Assembly: GCF_009363155.1 (NCBI RefSeq)
Contig: NZ_CP045302.1
Coordinates: 3,083,001-3,147,000 of the forward strand
Source: Azotobacter salinestris
GTDB taxonomy: Bacteria; Pseudomonadota; Gammaproteobacteria; Pseudomonadales; Pseudomonadaceae
Direction of reading: 5' to 3'
Length of the DNA stretch: 64,000 nt
Shown: in pieces, positions 16,451-25,885 of the stretch
How positions within the stretch are numbered: position 1 is the first letter of the stretch
How the letters are laid out: each line of letters starts with the position of its first letter
Translations under genes and position numbers: made by a program
Notes under the pieces: generated by a model
Database searches by the model: none
What the model was told of the DNA's origin: nothing
What the model saw: the letters and a program-made list of their open reading frames with translations, nothing else

Positions 16451-17419
16451 ATGAAATTGAAGCGTTTGATGGCAGCCATGACTTTTGCCGCCGCTGGTGT
16501 GGCGACCGCGAGCGCGGTTGCCGCCGTCGACCCGGCTCTGTCGACCTACGAAAAGACCTCCGGCGTCTCCGGCAACCTGTCCAGCGTCGGCTCCGACTCC
16601 CTGGCCAATCTCATGACCTTGTGGGGCGAAGAGTTCAAGCGGCAGTATCCGAACGTCAACATCCAGATCCAGGCCGCCGGCTCCTCCACCGCGCCGCCGG
16701 CGCTCACCGAGGGCACCTCCAACCTCGGCCCGATGAGCCGCGCCATGAAGGACAACGAGCTGCAGGCCTTCGAAGAGAAGCACGGCTACAAGCCGACCGC
16801 CGTGCCGGTGGCCATCGACGCCCTGGCGGTGTTCGTGCACAAGGACAACCCGATCAAGTCCCTGGACATCGCCCAGGTCGACGCGATCTTCTCTAGCACC
16901 CGCCTGTGCGGCGGCGACAAGGACATCAAGACCTGGGGCGACCTGGGCCTGACCGGCGAGTGGGCGGCCAAGCCGATCCAGCTGTTCGGCCGCAACTCGG
17001 TGTCCGGCACCTACGGCTACTTCAAGGAAGAAGCCCTGTGCAAGGGCGACTTCAAGCCCAACGTCAACGAGCAGCCGGGCTCTGCCTCGGTGGTGCAGTC
17101 GGTGTCCAGCACCCTGAACGCCATTGGCTATTCCGGCATCGGCTACAAGACTTCCAGCGTGCGCGCCGTGCCGCTGTCGAAGAAGGGCGGCGAGCCCTTC
17201 GAGGCCAGCGAAGCCAACGCCCTGGCCGGCAAGTTCCCGCTGTCGCGCTTCTTCTACGTCTATGTGAACAAGGCGCCGAACAAGCCGCTGAATCCGCTGG
17301 AAGCGCAGTTCGTCAAGATGGTCCTGTCCAGGCAGGGACAGGAAGTGGTGGTCAAGGACGGCTACATTCCGTTGCCCAAGCGCGTCGTGGAAAAGACCCT
17401 GAAGGAGCTCGGCCTCTAA
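16451..17419 (+). CDS. pstS: Phosphate ABC transporter substrate-binding protein PstS
   Basis: A 322-residue periplasmic phosphate-binding protein. The signal peptide [20 protein letters not shown] is cleaved near VAAVDPAL. Binding-site blocks [36 protein letters not shown] and [14 protein letters not shown] match Pseudomonas PstS. GGAG at 16441 sets the start. It precedes pstC by 240 bases that contain a strong hairpin and a separate Pho box, so it can be made in excess over the permease. Secretion of PstS beyond the periplasm has been reported in Pseudomonas; the sequence here does not decide that. Confidence 0.96.
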   Translation: MKLKRLMAAMTFAAAGVATASAVAAVDPALSTYEKTSGVSGNLSSVGSDSLANLMTLWGEEFKRQYPNVNIQIQAAGSSTAPPALTEGTSNLGPMSRAMKDNELQAFEEKHGYKPTAVPVAIDALAVFVHKDNPIKSLDIAQVDAIFSSTRLCGGDKDIKTWGDLGLTGEWAAKPIQLFGRNSVSGTYGYFKEEALCKGDFKPNVNEQPGSASVVQSVSSTLNAIGYSGIGYKTSSVRAVPLSKKGGEPFEASEANALAGKFPLSRFFYVYVNKAPNKPLNPLEAQFVKMVLSRQGQEVVVKDGYIPLPKRVVEKTLKELGL

Positions 17420-17471
17420 TCCGGGCCTTCCGCCCGGCACGGACGCCGGGGCTTGAGAGCGGGAGCGCCAT

Positions 17472-17498
17472 GCCCGTCACTCGTCTCGAGTGACGGGC
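17472..17498 (+). terminator. Strong hairpin terminator after pstS
   Basis: GCCCGTCACTCG (17472-17483) and CGAGTGACGGGC (17487-17498) form a perfect 12-bp stem with a 3-base loop. No long T-run follows (CTTGG), so termination may be partial. It separates pstS from the pstC transcript, which has its own Pho box just downstream. Confidence 0.75.
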
Positions 17499-17515
17499 CT
17501 TGGCGCGTCACCACT

Positions 17516-17533
17516 CTGTAATCTTTCTGTCAT
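17516..17533 (+). promoter_or_regulatory. Pho box of pstCAB-phoU
   Basis: CTGTAAT-CTTT-CTGTCAT is a near-perfect PhoB site (consensus CTGTCAT-N4-CTGTCAT). A possible -10 (GATTAG region, 17541-17546) lies about 10 bases downstream, as usual at PhoB-dependent promoters where the box replaces the -35. It sits 127 bases before the chosen pstC start. Confidence 0.85.
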
Positions 17534-17659
17534 AGATGGCGATTAGAGTGCCGCCGGCCGACGGTCGTTGAAGTGACGGCGAACGCAGGCCACGCCGCCA
17601 AGCCGGTGCAGCCGCTCCTCGACGGCCAGCTGAACGCCCATGCAACCGAGCCCCGAACG

Positions 17660-19945
17660 ATGACCGACATGGCCAAAGACCTCTCCGCCGCCGCTCCCCA
17701 GACGTCGCGCCTGGATTTCAATACGCCCGCCCTGCAGCGCAAGCGCCGGCGACGCGCCCTGCAGGACCGTCTGGCGCGCTGGTACGTCACCGTGGGCGGG
17801 CTGGCGGTGCTGGGCGCCATCACCCTGATCTTCTTCTATCTGGCCCAGGTGGTCCTGCCGATGTTCCAGGGTGCCGAGCTGAGCGCGCGCGGCGAGCCGC
17901 AGCGGCCGGCCTGGCTGGCCGAGCAGGGGCCGGCCCTGCTGATGGCGGTCGAGGAGCAGAACCGGGTCGCCATGCGCCTGGACGCCCGCGGCCAGGTGTC
18001 GTTCTTCGCAGCGGACGGCGGGCAGCCGCTCGATCGGGTCGGGCTGCCGATTCCCGAGGGCGCCGAGATCGTTTCCCTGGGGCAGGACCAGCCGGGCAGC
18101 AACCGTCTGGTGCTGGGCCTTTCCAACGGCCAGGCGCTGGTGTTCAGCCATGCCTATCGGGTGACCTATCCGGACAACCGCAAGACCGTCACCCCGCGCA
18201 TCGAGTTCCCGTTCGGCGAGGCGCCGATCCAGCTCGATCCGCAGGGCCGCCCGCTGCATCAGGTAGCGATGAACGTCGGCAGCGACGGGCTGCTGCTGGC
18301 CGGCTCGACCGGCAATCAGGTGCTGGCCCTGGAGCTGAGCCGCGAGGAAAACCTGCTGACCGGCGAGGTCGCCCTGGACGAGCGGCGCCTCGAACTGCCG
18401 CAGCTCGCCGAGCCGGTCAAGGCGCTCTTGATCGATCCGCGCCAGCTGTGGCTGTACGTGATCAGCGGGCGTTCCACCGCCGACGTGTTCGATCTGCGCC
18501 GGCAGACGCTGAACGGCCGCTACAAGCTGCTCGCCGATCCCCAGGCGGAAGTGACCGAGGTGGCGGCCCTGCTCGGCGGCCTCTCGCTGATGGTCGGCGA
18601 TTCCAGGGGCGGCATCCAGCAGTGGTTCATGGCGCGCGGCGAAAGCGGCGCCGAACTGAAGAACGTCCGCGGCTTCCAGCTGGGCGACAGCCCCATCGTG
18701 CAGATTCTCCCGGAGGAGCGCCGCAAGGGTTTCCTCGTCCTGGATGCCGCCGGCAACCTGGGCGTGTTCCACAGCACCGCGCACCGTACCCTGCTCGTCG
18801 AGCCGGTCGCGAAGGCCGGCGCCCTGGCCGCCCTGTCGCCGCGCGCCGACCAACTGCTGGTCGAGTCTGCCGGCCGGCTGCAGGGCTTCGAACTGGACAA
18901 CCCGCATCCGGAAGTCTCCTGGAGCGCCCTGTGGGGCAAGGTCTGGTACGAGAGCTATGACGAGCCCAAGTACGTCTGGCAGTCGACCTCCGCCAACTCC
19001 GACTTCGAGCCCAAGCTGAGTCTCTCGCCGCTCGCCTTCGGCACGCTCAAGGCGGCCTTCTACGCCATGCTGCTGGCCGCGCCCATGGCCATCTGCGCAG
19101 CCATCTACACCGCCTACTTCATGGCCCCGGCGATGCGCACCAAGGTCAAGCCGGTGATCGAGCTGATGGAGGCGCTGCCCACGGTGATCCTCGGCTTCTT
19201 CGCCGGCCTGTTCCTCGCCCCCTACGTCGAGGCCCACCTGCCGGGCATCTTCAGCCTGCTGCTGCTGACCCCGCTGGGCATCCTCGCCGCCGCCTACGGC
19301 TGGAGCCGCCTGCCGGAAAGCATCCGCCTGCGCGTGCCGGACGGCTGGGAGGCGGCCCTGCTGATCCCGGTGATCCTCGCCGTCGGCGCCCTGGCCCTGG
19401 GCATAAGCGGGCACCTGGAGAACTGGTTCTTCGGCGGCGACATGCGCCTGTGGCTGTCCAACGACCTGGGCATCCCGTTCGACCAGCGCAACGCCCTGGT
19501 GGTCGGCCTGGCGATGGGCTTCGCGGTGATCCCGAACATCTACTCGATCGCCGAGGATGCCGTGTTCAGCGTGCCCAAGAGCCTCACCCTGGGCTCCCTG
19601 GCGCTCGGCGCGACGCCCTGGCAGACCCTGACCCGGGTGGTCATCCTCACCGCCAGCCCGGGGATCTTCTCGGCGCTGATGATCGGCATGGGCCGCGCGG
19701 TCGGCGAGACCATGATCGTGCTGATGGCCACCGGCAACACGCCGATCATGGAGGCCAACATCTTCGAGGGCCTGCGCACCCTGGCGGCCAACGTCGCGGT
19801 AGAGATGCCCGAGTCGGAGGTCGGCAGCACCCATTACCGCGTGCTGTTCCTCGCCGCGCTGGTGCTGCTGCTGTTCACCTTCGTGATGAACACCGCGGCC
19901 GAACTGATCCGTACCCGCCTGCGCAAGAAATATTCGTCGCTCTGA
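17660..19945 (+). CDS. pstC: Phosphate ABC transporter permease PstC, large Pseudomonas form
   Basis: A 761-residue permease. It has an N-terminal membrane helix (residues about 38-62), a long periplasmic region of about 400 residues rich in beta strands, and a C-terminal permease domain of about six helices (LAFGTLKAAFYAMLLAAPMA, VIELMEALPTVILGFFAGL, with the ATPase-docking loop LGSLALGATPWQTLTRV). E. coli PstC is only about 320 residues; the long insertion is normal in Pseudomonas. The ATG at 17660 is preferred because it gives the family start MTDMAKDLS; the open frame extends 29 codons further upstream. Confidence 0.93.
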   Translation: MTDMAKDLSAAAPQTSRLDFNTPALQRKRRRRALQDRLARWYVTVGGLAVLGAITLIFFYLAQVVLPMFQGAELSARGEPQRPAWLAEQGPALLMAVEEQNRVAMRLDARGQVSFFAADGGQPLDRVGLPIPEGAEIVSLGQDQPGSNRLVLGLSNGQALVFSHAYRVTYPDNRKTVTPRIEFPFGEAPIQLDPQGRPLHQVAMNVGSDGLLLAGSTGNQVLALELSREENLLTGEVALDERRLELPQLAEPVKALLIDPRQLWLYVISGRSTADVFDLRRQTLNGRYKLLADPQAEVTEVAALLGGLSLMVGDSRGGIQQWFMARGESGAELKNVRGFQLGDSPIVQILPEERRKGFLVLDAAGNLGVFHSTAHRTLLVEPVAKAGALAALSPRADQLLVESAGRLQGFELDNPHPEVSWSALWGKVWYESYDEPKYVWQSTSANSDFEPKLSLSPLAFGTLKAAFYAMLLAAPMAICAAIYTAYFMAPAMRTKVKPVIELMEALPTVILGFFAGLFLAPYVEAHLPGIFSLLLLTPLGILAAAYGWSRLPESIRLRVPDGWEAALLIPVILAVGALALGISGHLENWFFGGDMRLWLSNDLGIPFDQRNALVVGLAMGFAVIPNIYSIAEDAVFSVPKSLTLGSLALGATPWQTLTRVVILTASPGIFSALMIGMGRAVGETMIVLMATGNTPIMEANIFEGLRTLAANVAVEMPESEVGSTHYRVLFLAALVLLLFTFVMNTAAELIRTRLRKKYSSL

Positions 19946-19967
19946 GCTCCGAGAAAGGTAGACGACC

Positions 19968-21638
19968 GTGAAACAGCAAAATCTGAAGACCTGGTTCAAG
20001 AGCGGCTCGCCCTGGGTATGGCTCACCGGCGGCGGCGTATCCATCGCCGTGATCATGACCATCGGCCTGCTGGCGCTGATCGCGGTGCGCGGCCTGGGCC
20101 ACTTCTGGCCGGCCGACGTGCTGGAGGCCGACTACCGGATTCCCGACCAGCCGGCCCGGGTGCTCGCCGGCGAGGTGGTGGAGGCCGAGGAGGTGCCGCG
20201 CGCGCGGCTGGCCGCCAGCGGCCTGCCGGTGGACGCCGACGGCGGCGAGTTCATGACCCGCGAGCTGCTCAAGGTGGGCAACCGCGAGCTGTACGGCGCC
20301 GACTTCAGCTGGGTGGTCGGCGAATGGCTGGCCAATCCGCGCTGGCCGGAAAGCCTGATGGTGGTCGAGCGCCGCGAGTGGGGCAATTTCTACGGCTACC
20401 TGCTCGGCGTGAAGGAGAGCGGCCGGCTGGTGGCGGAGGGCGAGGGCGCCTGGGAGGCTTTGCAGCAGCGCATCGAGCGGGTCGCCGAGCTGCATGGGCA
20501 GCTGGCCCGCCTGGAGAAGAAGGATATCGGCCGCATCAACCACGCCCTCGAGCGACTGCGCCTGAAGACCCGCTCGCTGGAGCTCGACGGCCGGCTGGAC
20601 GCCGCCGCCCAGGCCGACCTGGCCGCCGAGCGTGCCCAGTGGGATGCCGAATACCGGGAGCTGGAGAGCCGGCTGATCGCCCTGCAGCAGGAGTTCAACC
20701 GCGACAGCATGCTGGTGCGCACTGCCGACGGCCGCGAGCAGGAGATCAGCCTGGGCAAGGTGGTGCGCGCCTACCAGCCGAACGCCATGGGCCTCGGCGA
20801 GAAGTTCGGCTTCTACTTCGCCAAGCTCTGGGAGTTTGTCAGTGACGAGCCGCGCGAGGCCAACACCGAGGGCGGCATCTTCCCGGCGATCTTCGGCACT
20901 GTGCTGATGACCCTGATCATGGCTGCCATCGTCACCCCGTTCGGAGTGATCGCCGCCGTCTATCTGCGCGAATACGCCAGGCAGGGGCCGCTGACCCGGG
21001 TGATCCGCATCGCGGTGAACAACCTGGCCGGCGTGCCGGCGATCGTCTACGGCGTGTTCGGTCTCGGTTTCTTCGTCTACGTGCTGGGCGGCTCCATCGA
21101 CCGCCTGTTCTTCCCCGAGGCCGCGCCGGCGCCGACCTTCGGCACCCCGGGCCTCTTGTGGGCCTCGCTGACCCTGGCGATCCTCACCCTGCCGGTGGTG
21201 ATCGTCGCCACCGAGGAAGGCCTGGCGCGCATTCCGCGGGCCCTGCGCGAAGGCTCGCTGGCGCTCGGCGCGACCAAGGCGGAAACCCTCTGGAAGGTGG
21301 TGATCCCCATGGCAAGCCCGGCGATGATGACCGGCCTGATCCTCGCCGTGGCCCGCGCCGCCGGCGAGGTGGCGCCCTTGATGCTGGTCGGCGTGGTCAA
21401 GCTGGCGCCGAGCCTGCCGCTGGACGGCAACTATCCGTACCTGCACCTCGACCAGAAGATCATGCACCTGGGCTTCCACATCTACGACGTCGGCTTCCAG
21501 AGCCCCAACGTCGAGGCGGCCCGCCCGCTGGTGTACGCCACCGCGCTGCTGCTGGTGCTGGTGATCGCCCTGCTCAACATGAGTGCGGTGTACATCCGCA
21601 ACCGCCTGCGCGAGAAGTACAAGGCGCTGGAACACTAA
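19968..21638 (+). CDS. pstA: Phosphate ABC transporter permease PstA, large Pseudomonas form
   Basis: A 556-residue permease that pairs with PstC. The first helix is at about residues 20-45. A periplasmic insertion follows with a strongly charged coiled-coil stretch (about 150-245, with blocks ERVAELHGQLARLEKKDIGR and SLELDGRLDAAAQADLAAER). The permease domain has PAIFGTVLMTLIMAAIVTPF, NNLAGVPAIVYGVFGLGFF and the docking loop REGSLALGATKAETLWKVV. It lies 22 bases after pstC with AGAAAGG before the start. The length is about twice that of E. coli PstA, as in other Pseudomonas. Confidence 0.94.
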   Translation: MKQQNLKTWFKSGSPWVWLTGGGVSIAVIMTIGLLALIAVRGLGHFWPADVLEADYRIPDQPARVLAGEVVEAEEVPRARLAASGLPVDADGGEFMTRELLKVGNRELYGADFSWVVGEWLANPRWPESLMVVERREWGNFYGYLLGVKESGRLVAEGEGAWEALQQRIERVAELHGQLARLEKKDIGRINHALERLRLKTRSLELDGRLDAAAQADLAAERAQWDAEYRELESRLIALQQEFNRDSMLVRTADGREQEISLGKVVRAYQPNAMGLGEKFGFYFAKLWEFVSDEPREANTEGGIFPAIFGTVLMTLIMAAIVTPFGVIAAVYLREYARQGPLTRVIRIAVNNLAGVPAIVYGVFGLGFFVYVLGGSIDRLFFPEAAPAPTFGTPGLLWASLTLAILTLPVVIVATEEGLARIPRALREGSLALGATKAETLWKVVIPMASPAMMTGLILAVARAAGEVAPLMLVGVVKLAPSLPLDGNYPYLHLDQKIMHLGFHIYDVGFQSPNVEAARPLVYATALLLVLVIALLNMSAVYIRNRLREKYKALEH

Positions 21639-21714
21639 ACACCGGCTGGAGGCCGTCCGGCCCGCGACCGACGCGCCGGGCGGCTTCGGGCTCCACGCTT
21701 GAACGGAGTGAGTC

Positions 21715-22548
21715 ATGCGACACGAATCCCCCAGCCATGGCATCGACCTCGGTGCCATCGGCCGCAAGAAGCAGACCTTTGACCTCGCCAGCGAGCCGGT
21801 GGCCCTCGAGGTGCCCGGCCTCAGCCTGTTCTACGGCGACAAGCAGGCGCTGCACGACGTCCGGCTGAACATCCCGAAGCACCGCGTGACCGCCTTCATT
21901 GGTCCGAGCGGCTGCGGCAAGTCGACCCTGCTGCGCTGCTTCAACCGGATGAACGATCTGGTGGACGGCTGCCGGATCGAGGGCGCGATCAATCTCGACG
22001 GACAGAACATCTACCGCAAGGGCGTCGACGTCGCCGAGCTGCGCCGGCGGGTCGGCATGGTGTTCCAGAAGCCCAACCCCTTCCCCAAGAGCATCTACGA
22101 GAACGTGGTCTACGGCCTGCGCATCCAGGGCATCAACAAGAAGCGCGTGCTCGACGAGGCGGTGGAGTGGGCGCTCAAGGGCGCCGCGCTGTGGGACGAG
22201 GTCAAGGACCGCCTGCACGACTCCGCCCTCGGCCTCTCCGGCGGCCAGCAGCAGCGCCTGATCATCGCCCGCACCATCGCGGTCGAGCCGGAAGTGCTGC
22301 TGCTCGACGAGCCCTGCTCGGCACTCGACCCGATCTCCACCCTCAAGGTCGAGGAGCTGATCTTCGAGCTGAAGTCCAAGTACACCATCGTCATCGTCAC
22401 CCACAACATGCAGCAGGCCGCGCGGGTATCCGACTACACCGCGTTCATGTACATGGGCAAGCTGATCGAGTACGGCGACACCGATACCCTGTTCACCAAC
22501 CCGGCGCAAAAGCAGACCGAGGACTACATCACCGGCCGTTATGGCTAG
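21715..22548 (+). CDS. pstB: Phosphate ABC transporter ATPase PstB
   Basis: A 277-residue ATPase that powers PstCA. Walker [20 protein letters not shown] (about residues 62-80), Q-loop [17 protein letters not shown], signature [16 protein letters not shown], Walker [17 protein letters not shown] and switch His in [19 protein letters not shown] are all standard for PstB. The first 30 residues, with [15 protein letters not shown], are an extension typical of Pseudomonas. It lies 76 bases after pstA. Confidence 0.97.
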   Translation: MRHESPSHGIDLGAIGRKKQTFDLASEPVALEVPGLSLFYGDKQALHDVRLNIPKHRVTAFIGPSGCGKSTLLRCFNRMNDLVDGCRIEGAINLDGQNIYRKGVDVAELRRRVGMVFQKPNPFPKSIYENVVYGLRIQGINKKRVLDEAVEWALKGAALWDEVKDRLHDSALGLSGGQQQRLIIARTIAVEPEVLLLDEPCSALDPISTLKVEELIFELKSKYTIVIVTHNMQQAARVSDYTAFMYMGKLIEYGDTDTLFTNPAQKQTEDYITGRYG

Positions 22549-22612
22549 TGGCCGGCTGACAGAAAACCGGGATTAAGCAGCTTGAGCCTTCAGCTTTCGT
22601 GCGGAGCGAACC

Positions 22613-23356
22613 ATGATCGACAAAGACAATATATCCCTGCATATCTCCCAGCAGTTCAACGCCGAGCTGGAGGACGTGCGCAGCCACCTGCTGGCCATGG
22701 GCGGCCTGGTCGAGAAGCAGGTCAACGACGCGGTCACCGCCCTGATCGAGGCCGACTCTGGACTCGCCGTCCAGGTGCGCGAGATCGACAGCCAGACCAA
22801 CCAGATGGAGCGCAGCATCGACGAGGAGTGCATCCGCATCCTCGCCCGCCGCCAGCCGGCGGCCTCCGACCTGCGGCTGATCATCAGCATCTCCAAGTCG
22901 GTGATCGACCTCGAGCGGATCGGCGACGAGGCCACCAAGATCGCCAAGCGCGCCATCCTGCTCTGCGAGGAGGGGGAATCGCCGCGCGGCTACGTGGAGA
23001 TCCGCCACATCGGCGAGCAGGTACGCAGGATGGTCCAGGAGGCGCTCGACGCCTTCGCCCGCTTCGACGCCGATCTGGCGCTGTCGGTGGCGCAGTACGA
23101 CAAGACCGTCGACCGCGAGTACAAGACCGCCCTGCGCGAGCTGGTCACCTACATGATGGAGGACCCGCGCTCGATCTCCCGGGTGCTGAACGTCATCTGG
23201 GTCCTGCGCTCCCTGGAGCGGATCGGCGATCATGCACGCAACATCGCCGAACTGGTGATCTACCTGGTGCGCGGCACCGATGTGCGGCATACCGGGCTGG
23301 CCCGCAAGAAGCCGGCCGGGGAGGAGGGCAGCGGCGAAACGCCTGCCCGTGACTGA
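22613..23356 (+). CDS. phoU: Phosphate signalling protein PhoU
   Basis: A 247-residue all-helical protein built from two repeats of a three-helix bundle. It acts between PstB and PhoR to keep the Pho response off when phosphate is plentiful. The metal-binding motifs of the family are visible in LERIGDEATKIAKRA (first repeat) and LERIGDHARNIAELV (second repeat). It lies 64 bases after pstB and ends before a terminator hairpin. Loss in other bacteria leads to constitutive Pho expression. Confidence 0.96.
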   Translation: MIDKDNISLHISQQFNAELEDVRSHLLAMGGLVEKQVNDAVTALIEADSGLAVQVREIDSQTNQMERSIDEECIRILARRQPAASDLRLIISISKSVIDLERIGDEATKIAKRAILLCEEGESPRGYVEIRHIGEQVRRMVQEALDAFARFDADLALSVAQYDKTVDREYKTALRELVTYMMEDPRSISRVLNVIWVLRSLERIGDHARNIAELVIYLVRGTDVRHTGLARKKPAGEEGSGETPARD

Positions 23357-23386
23357 AGCCGACGAACGGCGTGCCGCTCGTCGGCT
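23357..23386 (+). terminator. Hairpin terminator after phoU
   Basis: AGCCGACGA (23357-23365) pairs perfectly with TCGTCGGCT (23378-23386) across a 12-base loop immediately after the phoU stop. It lacks a downstream T-run but is well placed to close the pst-phoU transcript. Confidence 0.65.
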
Positions 23387-23487
23387 CGGCTGCCATCCTC
23401 ATCACAGCCTTGATCTTGCCGTCTCGCGATAAGCGGGCGGCGCTGGTAGTCTTCGCGCTCCGTCCACCAATCTTGAGCCATGCAACG

Positions 23488-24444
23488 ATGCTGGGACGCC
23501 CGCTACTGTTCGCCGCTCTTTTTGCCCTGGCCGCACCGGCGACGGCCGTGACCATCTACAAGCATGTCGACGCCAATGGCATGGTCAGCTATGGCGACCA
23601 GGCCCGCCCCGGCGCGCGGGTCGTCCATATCATCCAGCCCGGTCGCGGCCTGCGCGACCTGCGCTCGGTCCCGGCCCGGCTGCCGGGGGCGACGTCGTCG
23701 CGCAGCGACGCACCGGATGACCGGGTACGCCTGGATACCCTCAAGCATGCCGGCGGGCACACCCTGCGGGTGCAGAACGACATGTTCGCGCCGGTGGAGG
23801 TCGAGCTGACTTTGGACGGGCTCGGCAACGTCAGTGGTGCACCGAATCGGCCGATCCGCTGGATCGTGCCGCCGCGCAGCCAGATCCGCCTGGCTACCCT
23901 GGCGCCGCGCGATCCGGACCAGCCGATGCGCTATACCCCCAAGCTGCGTCATGCCCTGGGCGATCCGCGCCTGCGGCCGCTGCCGCATCGCTATCCGCTG
24001 CCCTGGCGCGGCGGTCCGTTCCGCCTGACCCAGGGCGCCAACGGCCAGTACAGCCATTACACCCCGAAGGGCCGGCATGCCGTGGACATCGCCATGCCGG
24101 TGGGCACGCCGATCGTCGCCGCGCGCGGCGGAATAGTGCTGCAGACCGAGAACGATCAGCGCGGGCGCAGCCCCAATCCGGCCGGCAACCATGTGCGCAT
24201 CCTCCACGAGGACGGCACCATGGGCGTCTATCTGCACCTGCAGGAGGGATCGGTGCGGGTGAGGGAGGGGCAGCGGGTCCAGGCCGGTACGCCGATCGCC
24301 CGCTCCGGCAATACCGGCCGCAGCACCGGGCCGCACCTGCACTTCGTGGTGCAGCGCAACGTCGGCCTGGCAGTGGAGTCGATTCCCTTCCAGTTCAATC
24401 AGCCGGTCAACTCCCTGCCGAACTTCGCCGTCGGCGGCGACTGA
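23488..24444 (+). CDS. Secreted M23-family (LytM) peptidase with DUF4124-like N-terminus
   Basis: A 318-residue exported protein. The signal peptide MLGRPLLFAALFALAAPATA is followed by a DUF4124-like stretch (IYKHVDANGMVSYGDQARPG), a middle beta region, and a C-terminal M23 domain with the zinc ligands of HAVDIAMPVGTPIVAA (H..D) and HLHF near the end, plus YLHLQEGSVRVREGQRVQAG. Family members cut peptidoglycan cross-links or activate amidases. It lies between phoU and the convergent CorC-like gene; the same neighbourhood occurs in Pseudomonas aeruginosa as I recall. The ATG at 23488 gives a proper signal peptide. Confidence 0.88.
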   Translation: MLGRPLLFAALFALAAPATAVTIYKHVDANGMVSYGDQARPGARVVHIIQPGRGLRDLRSVPARLPGATSSRSDAPDDRVRLDTLKHAGGHTLRVQNDMFAPVEVELTLDGLGNVSGAPNRPIRWIVPPRSQIRLATLAPRDPDQPMRYTPKLRHALGDPRLRPLPHRYPLPWRGGPFRLTQGANGQYSHYTPKGRHAVDIAMPVGTPIVAARGGIVLQTENDQRGRSPNPAGNHVRILHEDGTMGVYLHLQEGSVRVREGQRVQAGTPIARSGNTGRSTGPHLHFVVQRNVGLAVESIPFQFNQPVNSLPNFAVGGD

Positions 24445-24487
24445 TCGCTCCCCGGGGCGGGCCGGTCTCTTCCGGCACGCCCATTCC

Positions 24488-25828
24488 TCACGCCAGTCTC
24501 AGCACCTTGGCCAGGACGACCTTCGGGCCCTTCATCTTCTTGACGATGATGCGCAGGCCCTGGGTCTCCAGCACCTCGTCCTCTTCCGGCAGGCGCTTGA
24601 GGGTCTCGTGGATCAGTCCGGACAGGGTGTCGGCCTCGATGCTCGCCGGCAGGCTGATCTGCAGCAGGCGTTCGACCTTGAACAGCGGGGTGTCGCCGCG
24701 CACCAGCAGCTTGCCCGGCTGGTAGGCGACGATGCCGCGCTCGGCCTTGCGGTGCTCGTCCTGGATGTCGCCGACCAGCGCCTCGAGCACGTCCTCCATG
24801 GTCAGGTAGCCGACCACCTTGCCGTCGGCCTCCTCGACCAGGGCGAAGTGCGAGCCACCCTGGCGAAAGCGCTCGAGCAGCTCGGTCAGCGGCATGTGCC
24901 GGTCGACCCGCTCGATCGGACGGATCAGCTCGTCGAGCTTCAGCGCCGAGGGCAGCATTTCCAGCAGGGACAGGTGCATCAGCAGGTCCTTGATGTGCAG
25001 CACGCCGACGAAGCGTCCTGCAGCCTCGTCGTACACCGGGTAGCGGCTGTACTTGTGGCGGCGGAAGGTGCTCATGACCTCGTCCAGCGGCGCGCTGCGC
25101 TCCAGGTAGACCAGGTCCTCGCGGGAGTTGGCCCAGTCCACCACCTCCAGCTCGCCCATTTCCACCGCCGAGGCGAGCACGCGCATGTCCTGGTCTCCGG
25201 GGTCGTGGGCCCGGCTGGAGTAGAGGATCAGCTTCAGCTCGTCGAAGCTGTACTGGTGCTCGTGGTGGCCGTTCGCGCCGCCCTGGCCGACGATGCGCAG
25301 CATGGTGTTGGCGCTGGCGTTGAGCAGCCAGATCGCCGGGTACATCAGCCAGTAGAACAGGTACAGCGGCACCGCGGTCCACAGCGACAGCCGTTCCGGC
25401 TGGCGGATCGCCCAGGACTTGGGTGCCAGCTCGCCGACCACGATGTGCAGGTAGGAGATGATGAAGAACGCGGCGAAGAAGGACACCCCATGGACCAGCG
25501 CCGGCGCATCGATGCCGAGTTTGGCCATGAGCGGTTCGAGCAGGTGGGCGAAGGCCGGCTCGCCGACCCAGCCGAGCCCCAGCGAGGCGAGGGTGATGCC
25601 CAGCTGGCAGGCCGAGAGGTAGGCGTCCAGCTGGCCGTGCACGCGGCGCAGGATCTGTCCGCTCCAGCCGTGCTGGCCGGCGATCAGCTCCACACGGGTG
25701 GCGCGCAGCTTGACCATGGCGAATTCGGCGGCGACGAAGAAGCCGTTCAGCAGGACGAGGAGCAGGGCGAAGAGAATGAGGCCGAGGTCGGCGAAATAGG
25801 CAAAATCGGTACTAGGGGAGGGGTCCAT
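24488..25828 (-). CDS. HlyC/CorC family membrane protein (CNNM domain, CBS pair, transporter-associated domain)
   Basis: A 446-residue inner-membrane protein. The CNNM (DUF21) domain takes up about residues 10-200 (GLILFALLLVLLNGFFVAAE, ATRVELIAGQHG, LASLGLGWVGEPA), the CBS pair about 215-345 (VYLERSAPLDEV, KYSRYPVYDEAAGRFVGVLH, FALVEEADGKVVGYLTMEDV), and the CorC_HlyC domain the C-terminal 80 residues. Relatives affect magnesium or cobalt efflux. It is downstream of phoR on the same strand with about 57 bases between. Confidence 0.92.
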   Translation of the reverse strand: MDPSPSTDFAYFADLGLILFALLLVLLNGFFVAAEFAMVKLRATRVELIAGQHGWSGQILRRVHGQLDAYLSACQLGITLASLGLGWVGEPAFAHLLEPLMAKLGIDAPALVHGVSFFAAFFIISYLHIVVGELAPKSWAIRQPERLSLWTAVPLYLFYWLMYPAIWLLNASANTMLRIVGQGGANGHHEHQYSFDELKLILYSSRAHDPGDQDMRVLASAVEMGELEVVDWANSREDLVYLERSAPLDEVMSTFRRHKYSRYPVYDEAAGRFVGVLHIKDLLMHLSLLEMLPSALKLDELIRPIERVDRHMPLTELLERFRQGGSHFALVEEADGKVVGYLTMEDVLEALVGDIQDEHRKAERGIVAYQPGKLLVRGDTPLFKVERLLQISLPASIEADTLSGLIHETLKRLPEEDEVLETQGLRIIVKKMKGPKVVLAKVLRLA

Positions 25829-25885
25829 GAAGTGTTCGCGAAATGACTGACAAGAGGAGGCATATTAGGGCCTCGGAACGCACTT

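Noticed and set aside
17543-20062. A long minus-strand open frame opposite pstC.
   Set aside because: It is a codon-bias shadow: His/Gln/Arg-rich, without domains, and fully overlapping a gene with strong family evidence.
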